A program made the position numbers and the translations under genes. The notes beneath the pieces are model-generated. The model was given only the letters and a program-made list of their open reading frames with translations, searched no databases and was not told the DNA's origin. From Chrysomallon squamiferum (taxonomy: Eukaryota > Mollusca > Gastropoda > Neomphalida > Peltospiridae), in NCBI GenBank assembly GCA_012295275.1, contig CM022665.1, positions 33,102,022 through 33,166,021 on the forward strand: a stretch of 64,000 bases of DNA, written 5' to 3'. Positions 61,150 to 64,000 of the stretch are shown here, piece by piece; positions within the stretch are counted from its first letter, which is position 1, and each line of letters opens with the position of its first letter.

Positions 61150-64000
61150 AAAAAATTATTTTGATTGCTGTCATTTCTGGTCATTCTAATCAGAGAAATG
61201 AAAAAAAAAAAAAAAATTGTGTAATAAATAACTTTTTAAACATCTCAGATGGTAAATATTTTGCAGAAATAAATCTTTATTGTAGTACTTCAGATTCCAT
61301 ATTCTGTATAGTTACCTTAAATGAATTGAATTGAAATTTTTTGAGTTACTTTTCAGTGAACAGTGATATTTATATAATACATTGTATAACTAACTAGCAA
61401 AGTTTATATTGGCTAACAATGGATTCACATTGATAGAAAACTCATAAATATTCAGTGAATAATAACTTGCAAGATTCATTTAACATGACAGCATAAAAAA
61501 ATTAAAAAAAGAAGAAGAAAATAGTAAAAAAAAAATAACAACCAGATAATGGAAGCATATTCATATTGTATAATCTTTAACTTTATTATTGCATTAATGT
61601 ATACTCTATTATATAAAACTGGCACTATTTGTTAACACTGAATGATGTGTCTTAAGATGTACATGATAAGTGACAGTTAATGTTATTGATTAATTGTATA
61701 TCTGACCAGGTGAGATTTATTTTAAACTTTTGTCAACAGTAGTAACTAACTGGGCTCTTAAAAACACACAATAGAATAAATAGTTATATATATATAAAGA
61801 GATAATGATTATCAAATTATAGAAAATGAAAAGACCATTTATATGCAATAAATGTTTTCATTACTTTTTTCTGAGCTTAAATGTTCAGAATATATATTTA
61901 TGTATACATTTGTTTGTTATATAACAAGTTATATAACCATTAGTTGGAACAATTTTAATGTTTCACAATTTGATATTTGTATATGAGCATCATAAGCTTT
62001 ATTTTTTCAAATGACATAATGTGACATCATCTAGCCAAACACTTCATGTTATTAAATTAACATTCATTAAGCAAACTCTTTGAGATAATAGACACCAATG
62101 ACGTGGATGTTGCCAACATTGTCATCATTGACGATGCATCATAGTCCCAACCAGTGCCATTTAAGACTTTTGTCAGAATATGTGGGTTTTTTGCGAACAT
62201 TGAAACACATATGTTTGCTTTTGTTTATAAGGATTAACTTCAACAAATATTATTTAACTCATTCTGGAGTTTAACTAATCTCATTATCTCAAATACCAAG
62301 TGTTATAAAAGATGTGAAAAAAATTAAATTGATGAGATTACAGAAATCGAAAAAAATAAAATTCAGAATTTGACTTTAGAATTCATGGTTAGAAATATAT
62401 ATATATATATATATTGTTTTAGTGTTACACATGTGTCTGTCTGGATTTTATTTTTTCCTTATATACTAAGATAAAATAACTTTTGTGTGAAGATGAAAAC
62501 TAAATAAAATGATTGGTTCTGAATGATCATTTTTGATGAATGGACATAACTATATCATATTGCAGTCAAAACCACATATTATCAATCAAGTAGAAGATTT
62601 CTGATTAATCCAGTTTTAGGAAACTATTATTTTAAGTTGTTGAGAATCCTGAACTTTCTTTTATTTTGTTTTGCACACTATTGTCAATTTTGGGGAAAAT
62701 AATGTTAGTAGAGCAGTGTTTGCAGTGGAACAGGTTATGGAGTAACATCATAATTAAGATGCTGCTGAGAAATAGAAAACTGAATTCACTGCATTGCTAA
62801 TATTCCTGTGATGAATATTACAGTTTATTTATTTATTATATCAAAAAGGATTTGTCATCTTCTAAAAGAAATGTCAGTTGAAAGTACCAATGAACGACAC
62901 AAGAAGTTCATACATGTTTAAAAATTATAGTTTATCCAACTATTTTATTATTTATGGTGAAAGTTTATTACACTGGTCATATATTTCACAGTCGAATCTT
63001 GTTCACAGCTGTTTTTGTGTGTGTTTTTTTGTTTGTTTGTTTTTTAATTCAGAAACAAAATTTCCATTTATACATTTAAAATAATTATTGTAATGAGTAA
63101 AATTTATTTAATAATAATAATAATAACAACAATAATTTGAGACCTATATATACACATATATATATATTCTGGACTCTGAATATCTTGTGGTTTAATGAAT
63201 TTTTTGTTTACACCAATTTAACTTTAATGTATGAAAATAATGTTTTGCTCACATTACGGCTTGTTTTTGTTTTTTTTGTTTAGTTTGTTTAGTTTTTGTT
63301 TTTCTTCTTTTTTAAATAGAGGTCTTCCAGTTAAGACCTTAATTAATTTTCTACTCATGGCAGCTGACGTGTAAATTAACAACATATTCATGCCTTGGAT
63401 ACGCATCTCTATCGAAATTTATGTGATACATGGACATTTATTTGAGGGCCAAAAATGTCTCACAAAAAGTCATTTTTATGCCTCATTAATTCATTTACCA
63501 TTTTGTTCCAAGAGGTCATACTCTTCTAACATTCTAATAAATCAGTATTTGCTAGAAGGCAGGGGAATGTCACCTTCCATCACAGGTCAAAGGTTTTGCA
63601 ACAGCAGTCCAAGAAACCTTGTCGTCAGTAAGCAATAATAAATATTGAGATTTAGTCATCTTTATTTCACCCACCCATCATACCCAAAGCTGTGTGTTTT
63701 AATTGTTAAGATTTGTATTTAAGTGTTGCATTCAGACATATGTAAAAGGGTGAACTCGTGAAAACCTAGATGGAATTAATTTTCCTTGTGAAATCCATGT
63801 TTGTTTCCATCACTTTCCAATACCCAGTGCCCCCTATTTTATTTTATTATTTTAATTTTTTTGAGGAAGGAAATCACAATTGCAATATTTAAAAGGAAGC
63901 AAAATATACTGCAGTGTCTGCACACTGATTTACTGCACTGCTGCAAATGGTGAGTGTAAATAAATGTGTTTGTTCCAAAAATATCTTGTATTGGTAAAAT
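61150..64000 (+). other. UBXN11 3' UTR and downstream intergenic DNA
   Basis: AT-rich sequence after the UBXN11 stop. An AATAAA hexamer at 61268-61273 is the first plausible poly(A) signal; more occur further on (near 61848 and others), so the true 3' end cannot be chosen. A (TA) run lies near 62396-62415 and an (AAT)-type run at 63109-63128. Open frames here are short and show no family motif or splice-supported continuation. I see no gene in the last 2.5 kb. Confidence 0.4.

Overview
This is nuclear DNA from an animal. It is AT-rich, with intron-split genes, GT-AG splice sites, CpG-poor introns, many simple repeats and decayed transposons. Two conserved metazoan genes can be followed exon by exon. 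The background (CA, AT, AAT and AAAT microsatellites, short exons, introns of about 0.1-5 kb) would suit a mollusc or another lophotrochozoan. That placement is a guess; no sequence feature here proves it.

Minus strand, 382-42401 (possibly from 47419): the unc-79 orthologue, the large HEAT/ARM-type auxiliary subunit of the NALCN sodium-leak channel complex. I traced 48 coding exons in phase from the conserved start, giving 6,774 coding bases (2,258 residues). The last exon or exons lie beyond base 1, so the C-terminus is missing. A further upstream exon at 47266-47419 is either 5' UTR or an N-terminal extension.

Plus strand, 51439-61149: a complete UBXN11 (Socius) orthologue with 14 coding exons and 507 residues. 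It has an N-terminal coiled coil, a SEP domain and a C-terminal UBX domain. The two genes are divergent, separated by about 4 kb that holds a pogo/Tigger-type transposon, inverted repeats and a small CpG-containing stretch.

The unc-79 introns hold most of the mobile DNA: a Ty3/gypsy fragment in intron 24 whose domain order (integrase before reverse transcriptase) resembles the Gmr1-like group; a Mutator-like transposase relic in intron 20; two different non-LTR retrotransposon relics and a 5'-deleted mariner with intact ends in intron 11; a TA-flanked MITE in the first intron; and two diverged copies of an unnamed repeat in introns 15 and 17.

I see no bacterial operons, CRISPR arrays, rRNA or tRNA genes, and no convincing novel multi-gene system. 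The most interesting points are the retroelement domain order, the in-frame upstream exon of unc-79, the altered UBX loop in UBXN11 and the clustering of transposons in one intron.
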